Notes: generated by a model not told the origin, from the letters alone. Positions 19,132 to 28,662 are shown, counted from the first letter of the stretch. The stretch is 64,000 bases of DNA from Vibrio zhanjiangensis (GCF_030161235.1 NZ_BSPW01000014.1:1-64000), one strand, 5' to 3'. Numbers and translations: made by a program.

Positions 19132-20085
19132 GTGCTTAATGAATTAGAGTCGGGAATCAAAGAGTTGGTCGAGGGCTTCATAGCTGACGGGAAACAATGC
19201 CCTTCAACGTTCGATATTGATAGTAGAAGAGCGGGTTACCTATCTAGCACCGTTTTATCTGGTAGAAGTCCTGAAATGTTTGAAGAGTTCATTGATGAGC
19301 TTAATGGGACTGTTTTGAAGATATACAAACCAAATAGCACAACGGATTTACCCATTACTATCTATTTCCATGGCGGCTGTTTTATTAGTGGAGGATTTGA
19401 AACTCACGAGCAGCAATTGAGGCAAATAGCCAGTTTGTCGAACACTATAGTTATCTGTATCCAGTATCGTTTGGCACCCGAAGATTGTTACCCAGCAGCA
19501 CATGATGATGTGTATGATGCTGTACTTGCAATAAAGGAGTTCGGTAGCAATTACGGCGGTGACACAAATATGATTGCTTTCGTTGGGGATAGTGCTGGTG
19601 GTCAGCTGGCCTTAACCACATCTTTGCGTCTAAAACAAAACAAAAACTGGCTGCCTCAAATGCAAATCTTGATTTGCCCAATGCTGGACCCCTTCGGTAA
19701 ATCTATGAGTTACGTCGAAAACAGCACAGATTACATTATCACAGCAAATATGCTACTTTCGGGTTTTTCACTGTACACTGCGAATATTGAAAAAAGCTCG
19801 ATTGATCAAAACTCCCAGCTAAACCCACTTGTTTGTGCAGATTTTAAGGGACTGCCACTAACCTATATTATTACGGCCGAATTTGATCCATTAAGAGATG
19901 AAGGTGAGCAATGCTATAAACAATTACTCGATGCGGGTGTAGAAGCGTATTGTGAACGTTATTTAGGTGTTATTCACGGATTTCATCAGTTATCGGGAGT
20001 CAGTGCCAGTGCTAGGCGCTGTCTTCGTAATATTTCCGAACAGATTAAGCAAACAACAAGATCGGCGAGTAATTGTGTGCCCTAA
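19132..20085 (+). CDS. alpha/beta-hydrolase, hormone-sensitive-lipase-type esterase
   Basis: 317-residue hydrolase. HSL-family oxyanion motif HGGCFISGG near residue 82, nucleophile elbow GDSAGGQ near 162, acid in AEFDPLRDEGEQ and catalytic histidine in GVIHGFHQ near the C-terminus. No signal peptide, so cytoplasmic. GTG start with AGGGG about 10 nt upstream. Downstream of the GST gene on the same strand but separated by 155 bp. Likely hydrolyses short acyl esters; substrate not predictable. Confidence 0.85.
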   Translation: MLNELESGIKELVEGFIADGKQCPSTFDIDSRRAGYLSSTVLSGRSPEMFEEFIDELNGTVLKIYKPNSTTDLPITIYFHGGCFISGGFETHEQQLRQIASLSNTIVICIQYRLAPEDCYPAAHDDVYDAVLAIKEFGSNYGGDTNMIAFVGDSAGGQLALTTSLRLKQNKNWLPQMQILICPMLDPFGKSMSYVENSTDYIITANMLLSGFSLYTANIEKSSIDQNSQLNPLVCADFKGLPLTYIITAEFDPLRDEGEQCYKQLLDAGVEAYCERYLGVIHGFHQLSGVSASARRCLRNISEQIKQTTRSASNCVP

Positions 20086-20743
20086 AAAAATGAAGGACAC
20101 ACCAGCCAAGAAAAAAATCCACTATCCTAATCACCTTGAGGTTTGTTTTGATGAACGGCCAAGTTTGATAAATGTTGTCGTCGACTTAGGCTAGAAAAAG
20201 GTGTTTTTGCTGAATATCGGCAAATTTATTTAAAGGCTGATTCAGCCATCAAACTGTGGATATTTATTTCTGAGCACGCTCTAGTGCCTATTACCAAACG
20301 CGAATAAATGAAGTTTTTCCTATTAAGAGCAATTTTAGCTATCATTGCTTGTGCTTGACTTCCTATTGCGGTGACCTGGAATTTTTCCAATTAAGTTCAC
20401 ACCTTGAGCCAGCAGTTTGTCTAAGTCATCGATTCGAGCTTTAATAGAGGTAAACGCTGAGTCCCAGATTGTAATATCTTTTACGTTTATATTAGTTGAT
20501 ATTATTAGAGTCAATGTAGGCTAGATTAAAGGTGATAAGGTGGATTTATTCATAGTACTATTTTAGCATTCGTGTTAGCTATCCATGAAATGCTAAATTA
20601 GCAAAATCAACCACTACAAAAAAGTCAACATTGAATTAGCACGACTTCCCCGATAATGTGTTGACCACATTCTTATCTTAATCAGGAAATGACAAAATGA
20701 GTGTCCCGCTTATATGCGTTAATAATCGAGCTTGGGAATCAGT
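20086..20743. other. 658-bp low-coding region
   Basis: No long ORF. It contains a 59-codon frame on the minus strand (listed separately) and a stunted plus-strand frame at 20308 (MKFFLLRAILAIIACA then stop) that looks like the beginning of a broken signal peptide. I looked for an integron attC site, an IS end and a tRNA remnant and saw none. Probably a scar in an accessory segment. Confidence 0.45.
20335..20514 (-). CDS. possible small ORF or gene remnant
   Basis: A 59-codon open frame starting at TTG (20514). The middle is protein-like: DITIWDSAFTSIKARIDDL then DKLLAQGVNLIGKIPGH, a plausible amphipathic helix; the tail is polar. No ribosome site. I recognise no family. It could be the C-terminal fragment of a decayed gene. 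Confidence 0.25.
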   Translation of the reverse strand: MTLIISTNINVKDITIWDSAFTSIKARIDDLDKLLAQGVNLIGKIPGHRNRKSSTSNDS

Positions 20744-21628
20744 ATGAAAATAAACATTCTAGGCGCAGGACGTGTTGGTCAAACCATAGGAAAACTGCTT
20801 GTCGACGCCAGAGTTGTGCAAGTGGGGTCAATTTATAACAGGACCAAGTTAAGTGCTGAAAAATCTGTTTTATTTATTGGCGAAGGAACTCCAATTGCCA
20901 ACTTAAGTGACATGGAGCAAGCCGACCTGTATATGATAACAACGGCGGACGGGGTTCTTAGTGAAGTTTGCGATCACATGTTGGATGTTCACAACTTTAA
21001 ACAAGGTAGCGTGATTTTTCATTGCAGTGGCGTTGCACCTTCAAGCCTTTTTAAACGAGCCCAAAAGTACGGGTGCCATATAGCAAGTGTACATCCGGTC
21101 AAAAGCTTTGCCGATCCCGCTATCGCAGTATCGGATTTTGAAGGGACGTTTTGCGCTGTAGAAGGGGATAAAAAGGCGCTAGACATATTAGAAGAATGTT
21201 TTCAGAGTATTGGTGGGCAAATCTTTACAATCAACACAAATAAAAAAGCCCTTTATCATGGCGCAACAGTGATGGCATGCAATAATCTCGTTGCTCTGAT
21301 AGAAGCTGCAGCCTCAATGTATATTGATTCTGGTCTTGATAGACAAACAGCGCTCAAAGTGATGGAGCCCATTGTTCGTGGCACTATTACCAATGTATTT
21401 ACATTGGGAACCGTGTCCGCTTTGACAGGCCCAATAGCACGAGGGGATTCCGAAACAGTAAGGAAACACTTAGATGCTTTAACAGATGATGACGGTATGC
21501 TCATCGATGTTTACTGCTCTCTTGGAAAATGGGCATTAAACCTTTCGAAACAGCAAGGCAGTGCAGCGACAGAAGCCATTGAAGATATCAAGATGCAACT
21601 AGAGCAAAAGTTGCTTTCTCGTGATTAA
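20744..21628 (+). CDS. Rossmann-fold oxidoreductase-like protein, DUF2520 family
   Basis: 294 residues from ATG 20744 (GGGA 6 nt upstream; preferred to the TTG at 20732). Opens with a dinucleotide-binding INILGAGRVGQTIGKLL, followed by FHCSGVAPSSLF and SVHPVKSFADP. The C-terminal helical domain (HGATVMACNNLVAL, VRGTITN, LTGPIARGD) is the DUF2520 module related to ketopantoate reductases and ProC. Substrate unknown; cytoplasmic NAD(P)-dependent enzyme by fold. Confidence 0.8.
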   Translation: MKINILGAGRVGQTIGKLLVDARVVQVGSIYNRTKLSAEKSVLFIGEGTPIANLSDMEQADLYMITTADGVLSEVCDHMLDVHNFKQGSVIFHCSGVAPSSLFKRAQKYGCHIASVHPVKSFADPAIAVSDFEGTFCAVEGDKKALDILEECFQSIGGQIFTINTNKKALYHGATVMACNNLVALIEAAASMYIDSGLDRQTALKVMEPIVRGTITNVFTLGTVSALTGPIARGDSETVRKHLDALTDDDGMLIDVYCSLGKWALNLSKQQGSAATEAIEDIKMQLEQKLLSRD

Positions 21629-21821
21629 AACAAAACTATATGAGCTCTTTACCTATTGGGGACAAACACAGCTTAGGTAACTTACTTTGGAGAGCTTACC
21701 CTCTCCTAAGCCCTGTAGGAAGAAACATTCACTCTAAAACAGAGGCTCCGTTACCCTTTTTAATCTCTTTTTCAACCCTATTGAAGCTTTAGACAACCAA
21801 GAATCCGAGCAATTTATTGAC

Positions 21822-22346
21822 ATGGTAGCCAATAAAGAAATGCATAATATTCGTGATTCAATAGATAACAATCTTCTGCATTACGCATTGATGATTAACT
21901 CTCCTATTTCTAGTTCAATCGCTAAAAGATTGCCAAGTTTAATTCATCAAAGAAATAAACTTGGTCAACTACCATGCCATTTTGGTGCGTTTCACAGCAA
22001 TGTAGATCTAAGTAAGTTTTTACCCACCAATGACACACTGCGTGATGGCCGTGGTTTTACTCCTCTGCATATCTCAGCGGAACTAGGCCATACAAACCAT
22101 ATAAAATCCATGGTACCGTCTATCGAAGAAAAGAATGTATTTAACGCTTTTGCTCTTCACTGGGCACTAAAAAACGACGAAAAAAACAGCGTTAAGAGAG
22201 TCAACAAGTTACTTTTTTCAAAGGCACTACTGCAAATGGTCGACTCTGTTCAAATGAAAACAAAAAATGCCATTGGTATGACACCAAAAGATTGGATGGA
22301 ATCAACGTGCTCGCCTAAAGAGATTGACTTTATAATGCTAAGATAA
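21822..22346 (+). CDS. ankyrin-repeat protein, 5' end uncertain
   Basis: 174 residues with ankyrin-like units: NNLLHYALMINSP, GFTPLHISAELGH, NAFALHWALKND and GMTPKDWM. The first repeat has lost part of its consensus. No ribosome site precedes the ATG at 21822, and the frame stays open upstream to 21738 (NPIEALDNQESEQFID) without an ATG/GTG/TTG, which suggests that the true start was lost or is unusual. Followed 14-50 bp later by a LysR gene. Interaction partner unknown. Confidence 0.55.
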   Translation: MVANKEMHNIRDSIDNNLLHYALMINSPISSSIAKRLPSLIHQRNKLGQLPCHFGAFHSNVDLSKFLPTNDTLRDGRGFTPLHISAELGHTNHIKSMVPSIEEKNVFNAFALHWALKNDEKNSVKRVNKLLFSKALLQMVDSVQMKTKNAIGMTPKDWMESTCSPKEIDFIMLR

Positions 22347-22396
22347 CCAATAGGTTAACCTTGTTAGAAACGCGATCCATAAAAAAGAAATCACTT

Positions 22397-23263
22397 ATGA
22401 ATAAACACAAACAAATGCTGATCTTCAAAACAATTGTGGACTCGGGATCCATTTCTAAGGCAGCGGAGAAACTTGAGCTATCTAAGTCGGTACTCAGTAG
22501 TCACCTTAAACACCTTGAAAGTGAGCTTAATGTAGATTTACTCAAACGCACCACACGCCGGCAATCATTGACTACCGCAGGTGAACAATTCTATCAGCAT
22601 TGCGTGGCACTAAACGATGTGATGTCCCGAGCGTGGGAAGATATTCATCAATTGCAGCAGGAGCCTAGAGGCAAACTATCAGTCACCGCTCCGGTTGCTT
22701 TAATGGACAACATCGTCATTCCAGCTTTAAGCTGCGCACTTTCTCAATACCCGAAGGTATCACTCAATTTAATTGCTGATGACCAGCAACTGGATTTACT
22801 TCAGCATGACATTGATATTGCCGTTCGAGTTGGAAAGTCGCCAGATAGTAATATAAAACAAAAAAGAATTGGTCGTTTTCACGATGTGCTTTGCCAGTCT
22901 ATACAGTCGCACCAAGATGCCACCAAAGCTAACTACATTGCAAACCACTGGCAGCCTAAAGAAATTGTTCACTATCTTTATCACAAGGACTCTTGTGTCG
23001 CCACAGAGCTAAACTATACCGCTTACCATAGAGCAAACAGCGTAACCCAAGTAGCTCATCTTATCCAACATGGAATGGGCGTAGGGTTACTACCGGATTT
23101 TGTCCTTTCTCAATATTCGGATATAAAGCCTTGTTTCAACGATCACCACTTAACAATAAACAATGTTTACGTCTTGCACCCTTATGCCAAATCGCCTCCC
23201 GCCTCTGTTGTTTATGCCATCAATGCGATTGAGAAAAGACTGAAATCCGTGACGGAATTTTGA
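22397..23263 (+). CDS. LysR-family transcriptional regulator (CrgA-like group)
   Basis: 288 residues from ATG 22397. N-terminal winged helix-turn-helix (FKTIVDSGSISKAAEKLE, SKSVLSSHLKHLESEL, DLLKRTTRRQSLTTAGEQF) and an effector domain with IDIAVRVGKSPDSNIK, typical of the group that includes CrgA/DmlR-like regulators. An upstream in-frame TTG (22361) would add 12 residues; neither start has a good ribosome site. Target genes unknown. Confidence 0.8.
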   Translation: MNKHKQMLIFKTIVDSGSISKAAEKLELSKSVLSSHLKHLESELNVDLLKRTTRRQSLTTAGEQFYQHCVALNDVMSRAWEDIHQLQQEPRGKLSVTAPVALMDNIVIPALSCALSQYPKVSLNLIADDQQLDLLQHDIDIAVRVGKSPDSNIKQKRIGRFHDVLCQSIQSHQDATKANYIANHWQPKEIVHYLYHKDSCVATELNYTAYHRANSVTQVAHLIQHGMGVGLLPDFVLSQYSDIKPCFNDHHLTINNVYVLHPYAKSPPASVVYAINAIEKRLKSVTEF

Positions 23264-23366
23264 ACATCTATTTAACCCAGATCAAGCTTCAAAATTATTT
23301 ATAACCATACCTAGATCTGTGACCTACAATTGAAAAACTCGCCGACAAATTTCCAGGAGGTTACAC

Positions 23367-23657
23367 ATGATTTCGACATTTAGAGACTACGAACTAAGAG
23401 ATACAAATCACTATCATGCTCATATAGAGGTTAATCCTATTGGAGTTTTAGATGTTGATATTATTGAAAAAAAGGAACATCATCAAACCGATCTTTGTGA
23501 TATTAGCTTTGAGAAATTAGCCGGCAAGACTCGTGTAAAAGGGAAAGAGGCAAAGCATCAATGGCAGTTGGACCTTGATGATAAAGACGCCAATGAGCTG
23601 CATCAGCTTATCTCAGAGGCGAATGAAGAATATGAAACGCTCATGCGTGATCTTTAG
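23367..23657 (+). CDS. small conserved acidic protein of unknown function
   Basis: 96 residues, soluble, with a strong AGGAGG ribosome site 5-6 nt before the ATG. The sequence reads as two short beta hairpins (HAHIEVNPIGVLDVDIIE; TRVKGKEAKHQWQLDLDD) followed by an acidic amphipathic helix (NELHQLISEANEEYETLM). I recognise no named family. Confidence 0.65.
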   Translation: MISTFRDYELRDTNHYHAHIEVNPIGVLDVDIIEKKEHHQTDLCDISFEKLAGKTRVKGKEAKHQWQLDLDDKDANELHQLISEANEEYETLMRDL

Positions 23658-23670
23658 CACTGATTTTACT

Positions 23671-23700
23671 GGTTAGGAAACTTGAATATGTTTCCTAACC
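23671..23700. terminator. inverted repeat between convergent genes
   Basis: GGTTAGGAAAC (23671-23681) and GTTTCCTAACC (23690-23700) form a perfect 11-bp stem with an 8-nt loop. No strong T-run on either strand, so termination is probable but not certain. Confidence 0.6.
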
Positions 23701-23718
23701 GTTTACCACAAAAACTGT

Positions 23719-24468
23719 CTATGCCACTTTTGCTTTTAAACAACGAGCCAAGATTTTGTTGCTCAATTTCTCCAACTTAACGGAAACAAAGTAAACCAAC
23801 AGCACAAACACCACCGAACCCAAAAGATCAATTGGTCTATGCATGCCAAGCCACAAACGGCTATACGCAACCCCTATAGCCCACGTACTTAGCGCCAAAG
23901 TCAGTAGATAACGTCGATTCTGAAGAAATATATTTCCAAAAAATGCCAAGCAAATTGCGGCAAATATGGTGTGGCCAGAAGGAAAGGAATAATCTCTTTC
24001 TCCTTGCCACTGATCCCTTCTCCAACGACTTACCATACCTTCCATTTCATCAATCACTTGCTGTTTTTGCAATGCGCTCAAATTATAGAAGTGAGAAGGC
24101 TGAGGAATTAACAGGTTTTGTGCCAAAATTTCAGTGTATGGTCGGGGGCTTTGGGTCATTTGTTTAAACCCCGTTTTACACAAGAACCCCACCACCAGAA
24201 TTAAACCTAAATGGATCATTTTCTTCACCCATTCAGCTCGACTGGGCACAATCTTCCAAGTAAGCATCACTAAAAAAGTAAGAGAAACAACAAAACCTAT
24301 TGGACCTGCAGAAAATGTTAGCGCGGTGACACTAAAGCCCGTTATTCTGGGCACAGAGCTAAGTAAATTAATATCACTAACGAACACACTCAAGAATACA
24401 ATTCCGAGGAAAAATAAGACGAGAAGTGTCACACCATATTGTTTGCTAGATAGAGAATGACTCACCAT
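23719..24468 (-). CDS. PAP2-superfamily membrane phosphatase
   Basis: 249 residues with about six membrane helices. All three phosphatase motifs are visible: KQMTQSPRP (K-x6-RP), SFPSGHT (PSGH) and SRLWLGMHRPIDLLG (SR-x5-H-x3-D). This is the layout of PgpB-type lipid phosphatases (phosphatidylglycerophosphate or undecaprenyl diphosphate). Active site faces the periplasm in the family. Monocistronic, convergent with the 96-residue protein. Confidence 0.85.
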   Translation of the reverse strand: MVSHSLSSKQYGVTLLVLFFLGIVFLSVFVSDINLLSSVPRITGFSVTALTFSAGPIGFVVSLTFLVMLTWKIVPSRAEWVKKMIHLGLILVVGFLCKTGFKQMTQSPRPYTEILAQNLLIPQPSHFYNLSALQKQQVIDEMEGMVSRWRRDQWQGERDYSFPSGHTIFAAICLAFFGNIFLQNRRYLLTLALSTWAIGVAYSRLWLGMHRPIDLLGSVVFVLLVYFVSVKLEKLSNKILARCLKAKVA

Positions 24469-24646
24469 TCATACTCCGCACTAAAACCTTTAGAGGCAAA
24501 ATATTAATCGAAGTATTAGTTGCAATTTGCCAGATCAATGTCAAATCAGTGAAAGTTCACCCTAACATGTTAAAGCCATCACAAAGTACTGTTATATTAT
24601 TCAATAACTTAAGTTCAGCACTGAATAAAAAGCATCGAGCTTTGAC

Positions 24647-24659
24647 TTTACAATGTAAA
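24647..24659. promoter_or_regulatory. parS2 centromere site (chromosome II)
   Basis: TTTACAATGTAAA, a perfect match to the Vibrio chromosome II ParB2 site NTTTACANTGTAAAN. Intergenic between thiD and the PAP2 gene. Confidence 0.85.
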
Positions 24660-24682
24660 TTCCAAGCGATATCTAGACTTTC

Positions 24683-25522
24683 TCAATGACCTCCACGAAT
24701 ATCGGCATGGCCATCAAAAAAGTGATGTACAGGCCCTTTCCCTTTTCCCACATTGAGCTTACCCGAATGGGCAATCGCTTGTGATATATACTGTTTACTC
24801 AAATGAACCGCTTTATGTAAGGTATATCCTTGAGCTAAATATGATGCGATAGCAGAGGAAAGTGTACAGCCAGTGCCGTGCGTATTGTTGGTTGCGTAAC
24901 GACTTGAACACAACCATTCAACACTATCACGCAAGATCAGCAAATCAGAGCTACTTGAGGAGGACTCCATATGCCCTCCTTTTAAAAGTACAGCCTTACA
25001 TCCCAGTTGACGTAATGGTTCAATAATGTCTTCTACTTGAGAATCCATCGTGGGTTCACGCATTCCTGTCAACGCTGCACTTTCAGGTAAGTTAGGCGTT
25101 ACTATATCGGCCAGTGGAATTAACGCTTCTTTCAACGCTGCAATAGCCGAATATTCTAAAAGTATATGACCGCTGGTCGAGACCATGACTGGGTCTAATA
25201 TCAAATAGTTAGGTCGATATTGCCTAAGTTTATCCGCAACTAATTTAATGGTATTGGAATCAACTAACATACCCACTTTAACCGCGACAACATTCAGATC
25301 ACTCAATACTGCATCGAGTTGACTTTCAATGTGCTTAAGTGGCACTTGGTGAATGGCCTTCACACCAAGGGTATTTTGAGAAGTAATGGCAGTAATCACC
25401 GAACACGAATAACTGCCTGTTGCTGAAATGGCTTTAATGTCTGCTTGAATTCCTGCCCCTCCACTGCTATCTGACCCCGCAATGGTAAGTACAATGGGGC
25501 AATCATAATGTGTGCGTGACAT
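24683..25522 (-). CDS. thiD: hydroxymethylpyrimidine/phosphomethylpyrimidine kinase
   Basis: Cytoplasmic ribokinase-fold enzyme that phosphorylates HMP twice to give HMP-PP for thiamine synthesis. 279 residues. N-terminal TIAGSDSSGGAGIQADIKA substrate segment, central ILDPVMVSTSG, and C-terminal NTHGTGCTLSSAIASYLAQG with the catalytic anion-hole GTGC. A TPP riboswitch lies about 115 bp upstream, so expression falls when thiamine pyrophosphate is plentiful. No other thi genes are beside it, which suggests a salvage role. Confidence 0.95.
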   Translation of the reverse strand: MSRTHYDCPIVLTIAGSDSSGGAGIQADIKAISATGSYSCSVITAITSQNTLGVKAIHQVPLKHIESQLDAVLSDLNVVAVKVGMLVDSNTIKLVADKLRQYRPNYLILDPVMVSTSGHILLEYSAIAALKEALIPLADIVTPNLPESAALTGMREPTMDSQVEDIIEPLRQLGCKAVLLKGGHMESSSSSSDLLILRDSVEWLCSSRYATNNTHGTGCTLSSAIASYLAQGYTLHKAVHLSKQYISQAIAHSGKLNVGKGKGPVHHFFDGHADIRGGH

Positions 25523-25637
25523 AAAAGTTCCTATCTTTAAATGGGAAGAAAACTCTTTGCCATAAGTGAAGACATCACAACAAAATGCTTATCAGTAGAG
25601 CCTAAACATGATTATTTTGCGTGATTAGAGCAAATAG

Positions 25638-25730
25638 TTCCCTACGCCAGTATTAACTGAATCAGGTTCTACGGGTCTCGCACTGCGATCTCAGCTTAAA
25701 AGGCTATGCCTACATAAGCTCCCCGACTAT
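25638..25730 (-). ncRNA. TPP riboswitch (THI element) controlling thiD
   Basis: Reading the minus strand, the element starts with a GGGGAGC-type 5' strand, contains the conserved CTGAGA, then GACCCG, then GAACCTGAT, and closes with GGCGTAGGGA. These are the core TPP-binding elements of the THI-box in canonical order. Confidence 0.93.
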
Positions 25731-25890
25731 CTCGACTAATTCTAACAATAAATCATACTCACGAACACTCAAATTGCTGACAACAAAGCGCCATTTTGTT
25801 GTGCCAAGCCGCCTCGTTTACCGTCCCTTTTGTACTCAATCTAACATGCTATCCTTTATAAGTGGCGACCAGTTTTAAGAGGGTGTATCA

Positions 25891-26721
25891 ATGGCACAAG
25901 AAAGTCTGTTATCTCGTATCAACGAACTGCCTCGCATACAAAAAGTACTGCAGGACTTGCTCAACATGGTTAATCATAAAGAAGTCGATTTCGAGCAACT
26001 GTCTCAAAAAATCTCGACCGATCAAGTGCTCAGTGCTCGGATGCTGCGCATGGCAAATTCTGCACATTTTGGTGGTAGCACCCCTGTATCTTCCGTCCAT
26101 CAAGCTCTACTGCGTGTCGGCACAGGGCCAGTAAGAACCTTAGTTGTCGCCTCTGTGCTTTCAAGTGCTTTTCCCAAACTTAAAACCTTAGATCTTAATC
26201 AATATTGGGCAGACACCTTTGAGGTATCGGTGATCGCAAGTAAAATAGCAGAGCAAATCCAAATCGATCCCTATGAAGTTTTTACAACAGGTATTCTTCA
26301 TAATATCGGTGAACTCATGATTCATACACTCGTGCCAGACGTTGCGATTGAAATAGCGAATAGAACACAAAATGGCGAAGACGCCATATCTGTTCAAGAA
26401 GAATTGCTCAATATCAGTGCGCCAACGTTGGGCGCAAAACTGGCAAAAACTTGGAAGTTTCCAGCACCAATGATTGATGCGATAGCAAACTTTCATGAAC
26501 CAAGAGATGCAGAATTATCTCCCCAAATGGCCACAACCATTCATCTGGCTCGTTCAATCAATAGTGATTGGGACGAACTCAATAATGAAGAATCAAAAAT
26601 CACCTATCTCGCCGAGCACCCAGATTCGAGATTGCTCCTTATTCCAGCTGAGTTCACCTCAACCATTGATCAATTCCGAGGAAATGGGCGTGAATTGGCA
26701 GTACAACTGAACACTGCCTAG
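25891..26721 (+). CDS. HDOD-domain signalling protein
   Basis: 276 residues, nearly all HDOD domain (residues 10-215): LPRIQKVLQDLLNM, STDQVLSARMLRMANSAHF, VHQALLRVGTGPVRTLV, then TGILHNIGELMIHTL in place of a catalytic HD pair. HDOD proteins lack phosphodiesterase activity and act as signalling scaffolds linked to chemotaxis, c-di-GMP or stress. GAGGG ribosome site. Divergent from thiD and near many chemotaxis genes, but no direct link is shown. Confidence 0.85.
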   Translation: MAQESLLSRINELPRIQKVLQDLLNMVNHKEVDFEQLSQKISTDQVLSARMLRMANSAHFGGSTPVSSVHQALLRVGTGPVRTLVVASVLSSAFPKLKTLDLNQYWADTFEVSVIASKIAEQIQIDPYEVFTTGILHNIGELMIHTLVPDVAIEIANRTQNGEDAISVQEELLNISAPTLGAKLAKTWKFPAPMIDAIANFHEPRDAELSPQMATTIHLARSINSDWDELNNEESKITYLAEHPDSRLLLIPAEFTSTIDQFRGNGRELAVQLNTA

Positions 26722-26734
26722 ATATCAACACACT

Positions 26735-27184
26735 CTAAAAGCCTGTTGTTTCAGTCATCACTGTTTTCACTGCTGCACCACCTTGTGTCCCCACTAGGGT
26801 CAAGAAAATGGTCAAGAGTTGCCCTTGCTCCGTATATAGGGAGAATTGTTCCATTTTCTTCTCACCGAGTTTTAAAAACTGCATCTTGATGTTATAGACC
26901 GAGTAACACCACCGGCCATTACAATCAACGGTAAGCGAGCCCAAGGTTTCTTTACCCGCCACAACACTGTCAGTATCAAACTTAGTGTATGGGCAAGCTT
27001 GTTCGGGTAATTCAAATAACCCAGAGTCCACGAGTAATGGGAAGCCATAGCTATTAATGAATTCGTCGAGCTTGAGGTTGGATCTATTGGCATCACAGAG
27101 ATGTGGTGCGTTGTCGGCAAACATTCGTAGTCCAGAGATGTTGATACTACGATGACTGGCATGAGAGTTAACTGAGTGAGCCAT
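26735..27184 (-). CDS. conserved hypothetical protein
   Basis: 149 residues from ATG 27184, chosen because GGAGG lies 5 nt upstream; the longer frame to 27268 lacks a ribosome site. Soluble-looking, with three cysteines (LCDAN, QACPY, DCNGRWCYSVYNIKMQF). The last third reads as beta strands with a hydrophobic, glycine-containing turn. I recognise no family. Convergent with the HDOD gene (13-bp gap). Confidence 0.6.
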   Translation of the reverse strand: MAHSVNSHASHRSINISGLRMFADNAPHLCDANRSNLKLDEFINSYGFPLLVDSGLFELPEQACPYTKFDTDSVVAGKETLGSLTVDCNGRWCYSVYNIKMQFLKLGEKKMEQFSLYTEQGQLLTIFLTLVGTQGGAAVKTVMTETTGF

Positions 27185-27464
27185 AACCGCCTCCTTTGAA
27201 TCTAAATGCATGAATGATCTCAATGACGCAAACGGTATGCCATAAATATATCCATCACATTTCTCCAAAAACTTATACTGTTCATACAGATAGATGTTAT
27301 GGCATTATTAAAACAATCTCGCTTTCAAAATGAGTCGCAAAACAAAACAAGGTTACTAACTTGTTAACGGCTGCAAAGGGCGATAATTTAATTTTAGGCA
27401 AAACTAAGCCAATACGACAAATCTTATAACTCCTAAAACGCAATAAATTAATAAGTATCAGACT

Positions 27465-28568
27465 ATGAAATTGGAAAACCTAGATACACCAGCTTTGTTT
27501 ATTGATATAGACACTGTCGAAAAAAATTTAGCAGAAATGCAGCGAAGAATTGACCATCTTGGATTGACACTAAGGCCTCATACCAAAGCACATAAAATTC
27601 CACAACTCGCACAAAAGCAAATTGATTTTGGCGCCAAAGGGATATGTACCTCAAAACTTGGTGAAGCAGAAGTCATGCTCGAAGGGGGAATTAAAGATAT
27701 CCTAATCACAACGCCTATTGCAGGCGACACAAAGATCCAACGTTTAATAGAGCTTCATACTCAGTATCCTGAAGCTCAGTTGTATCAGGTTATAGACCAC
27801 CCCCAGCATGTTGATGAGATTGCTCTGCTAGCACGTCAATCAAACGTAGAGGTCAACCTGTTAATCGAAGTAGAAAGCGGTCAACAAAGATGTGGTGTAG
27901 CTGTCGGTAACAATCTAACAGCACTCATTGATAAAATCACCAACACAGCCGGAGTCCGTTACTTAGGTATACAAGCATACAGTGGCCACCTTCAACTTAT
28001 CAAAGGTTTTGATGAACGGCAGAAACAAGCACGTTCGGCTGTTATTGCCTTATTTGATTATATAGACACTGAGCTTAAACCACGTAACCTGACTCCAAAA
28101 ATAATCAGTGGCGGTGGTACCGGCACATACCAAGCATATAAAGGCTTGAATTACACAGAAATACAAGCTGGTTCCTATCTATTTATGGATGCTTCGTACT
28201 CCAACATCGGGGATGAAGAACATCAAGACAGAAACTTGCAATTTAGTCCCGCATTAAAAGTGCTCAGTACAGTGATCAGTCACCCAACACCAAATCGTGC
28301 GGTCATTGACGCCGGAATGAAGTCCCTTTCCATAGACCTAGGAATGCCAACGGTCGACTTTCGACAAGATATTACCTATCAATGTGGCGGTGATGAACAC
28401 GGTATATTGCACCTTAGCTCTGACCAGACTCTAAAAATAGGTCAAACCATAGTCCTGACTCCAAGTCACTGCGATACCACACTCAATAACTTTGATTATT
28501 TGCATGTTGTGAAAAACGGACTGGTGGTTGATAAATGGAAGATTGCTGGTCGTGGCCGATCAGATTAA
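27465..28568 (+). CDS. D-threonine aldolase/D-serine dehydratase-like PLP enzyme (DSD1 family)
   Basis: 367 residues of the fold-type III (alanine racemase N-terminal) family. The PLP lysine is probably Lys41 in RPHTKAHKIP, with LDTPALFIDIDTVEKNL upstream. The C-terminal metal site lies in TPSHCDTTLNNFDYLHVV, and GRGRSD ends the protein. Such enzymes cleave D-threonine to glycine and acetaldehyde or dehydrate D-serine or 3-hydroxyaspartate; the exact substrate is uncertain. Monocistronic, with a terminator at 28606-28627. Confidence 0.8.
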   Translation: MKLENLDTPALFIDIDTVEKNLAEMQRRIDHLGLTLRPHTKAHKIPQLAQKQIDFGAKGICTSKLGEAEVMLEGGIKDILITTPIAGDTKIQRLIELHTQYPEAQLYQVIDHPQHVDEIALLARQSNVEVNLLIEVESGQQRCGVAVGNNLTALIDKITNTAGVRYLGIQAYSGHLQLIKGFDERQKQARSAVIALFDYIDTELKPRNLTPKIISGGGTGTYQAYKGLNYTEIQAGSYLFMDASYSNIGDEEHQDRNLQFSPALKVLSTVISHPTPNRAVIDAGMKSLSIDLGMPTVDFRQDITYQCGGDEHGILHLSSDQTLKIGQTIVLTPSHCDTTLNNFDYLHVVKNGLVVDKWKIAGRGRSD

Positions 28569-28605
28569 GACCTTGGCTCTATCAAAAGAAATTTTGCACA
28601 AGAAG

Positions 28606-28627
28606 AAGGAGCATTCCTGCTCCTTTT
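28606..28627. terminator. terminator between the aldolase-like gene and phoX
   Basis: AAGGAGCA (28606-28613) pairs with TGCTCCTT (28618-28625), followed by TT on the plus strand; a TTCTTCTT tract follows on the minus strand. Serves convergent genes. Confidence 0.7.
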
Positions 28628-28662
28628 CCATTCATATAGTTACAACTCTATAGCGATTAACA

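Noticed and set aside
19967..20194. 75-residue frame overlapping the esterase 3' end
   Set aside because: Mostly out of frame with the esterase, no ribosome site; the short ATG at 20090 also lacks support.
20280..20330. Integron attC-like TTACCAAACGCG near 20290
   Set aside because: No matching partner site, no inverted core and no nearby integrase; resemblance is limited to a few bases.
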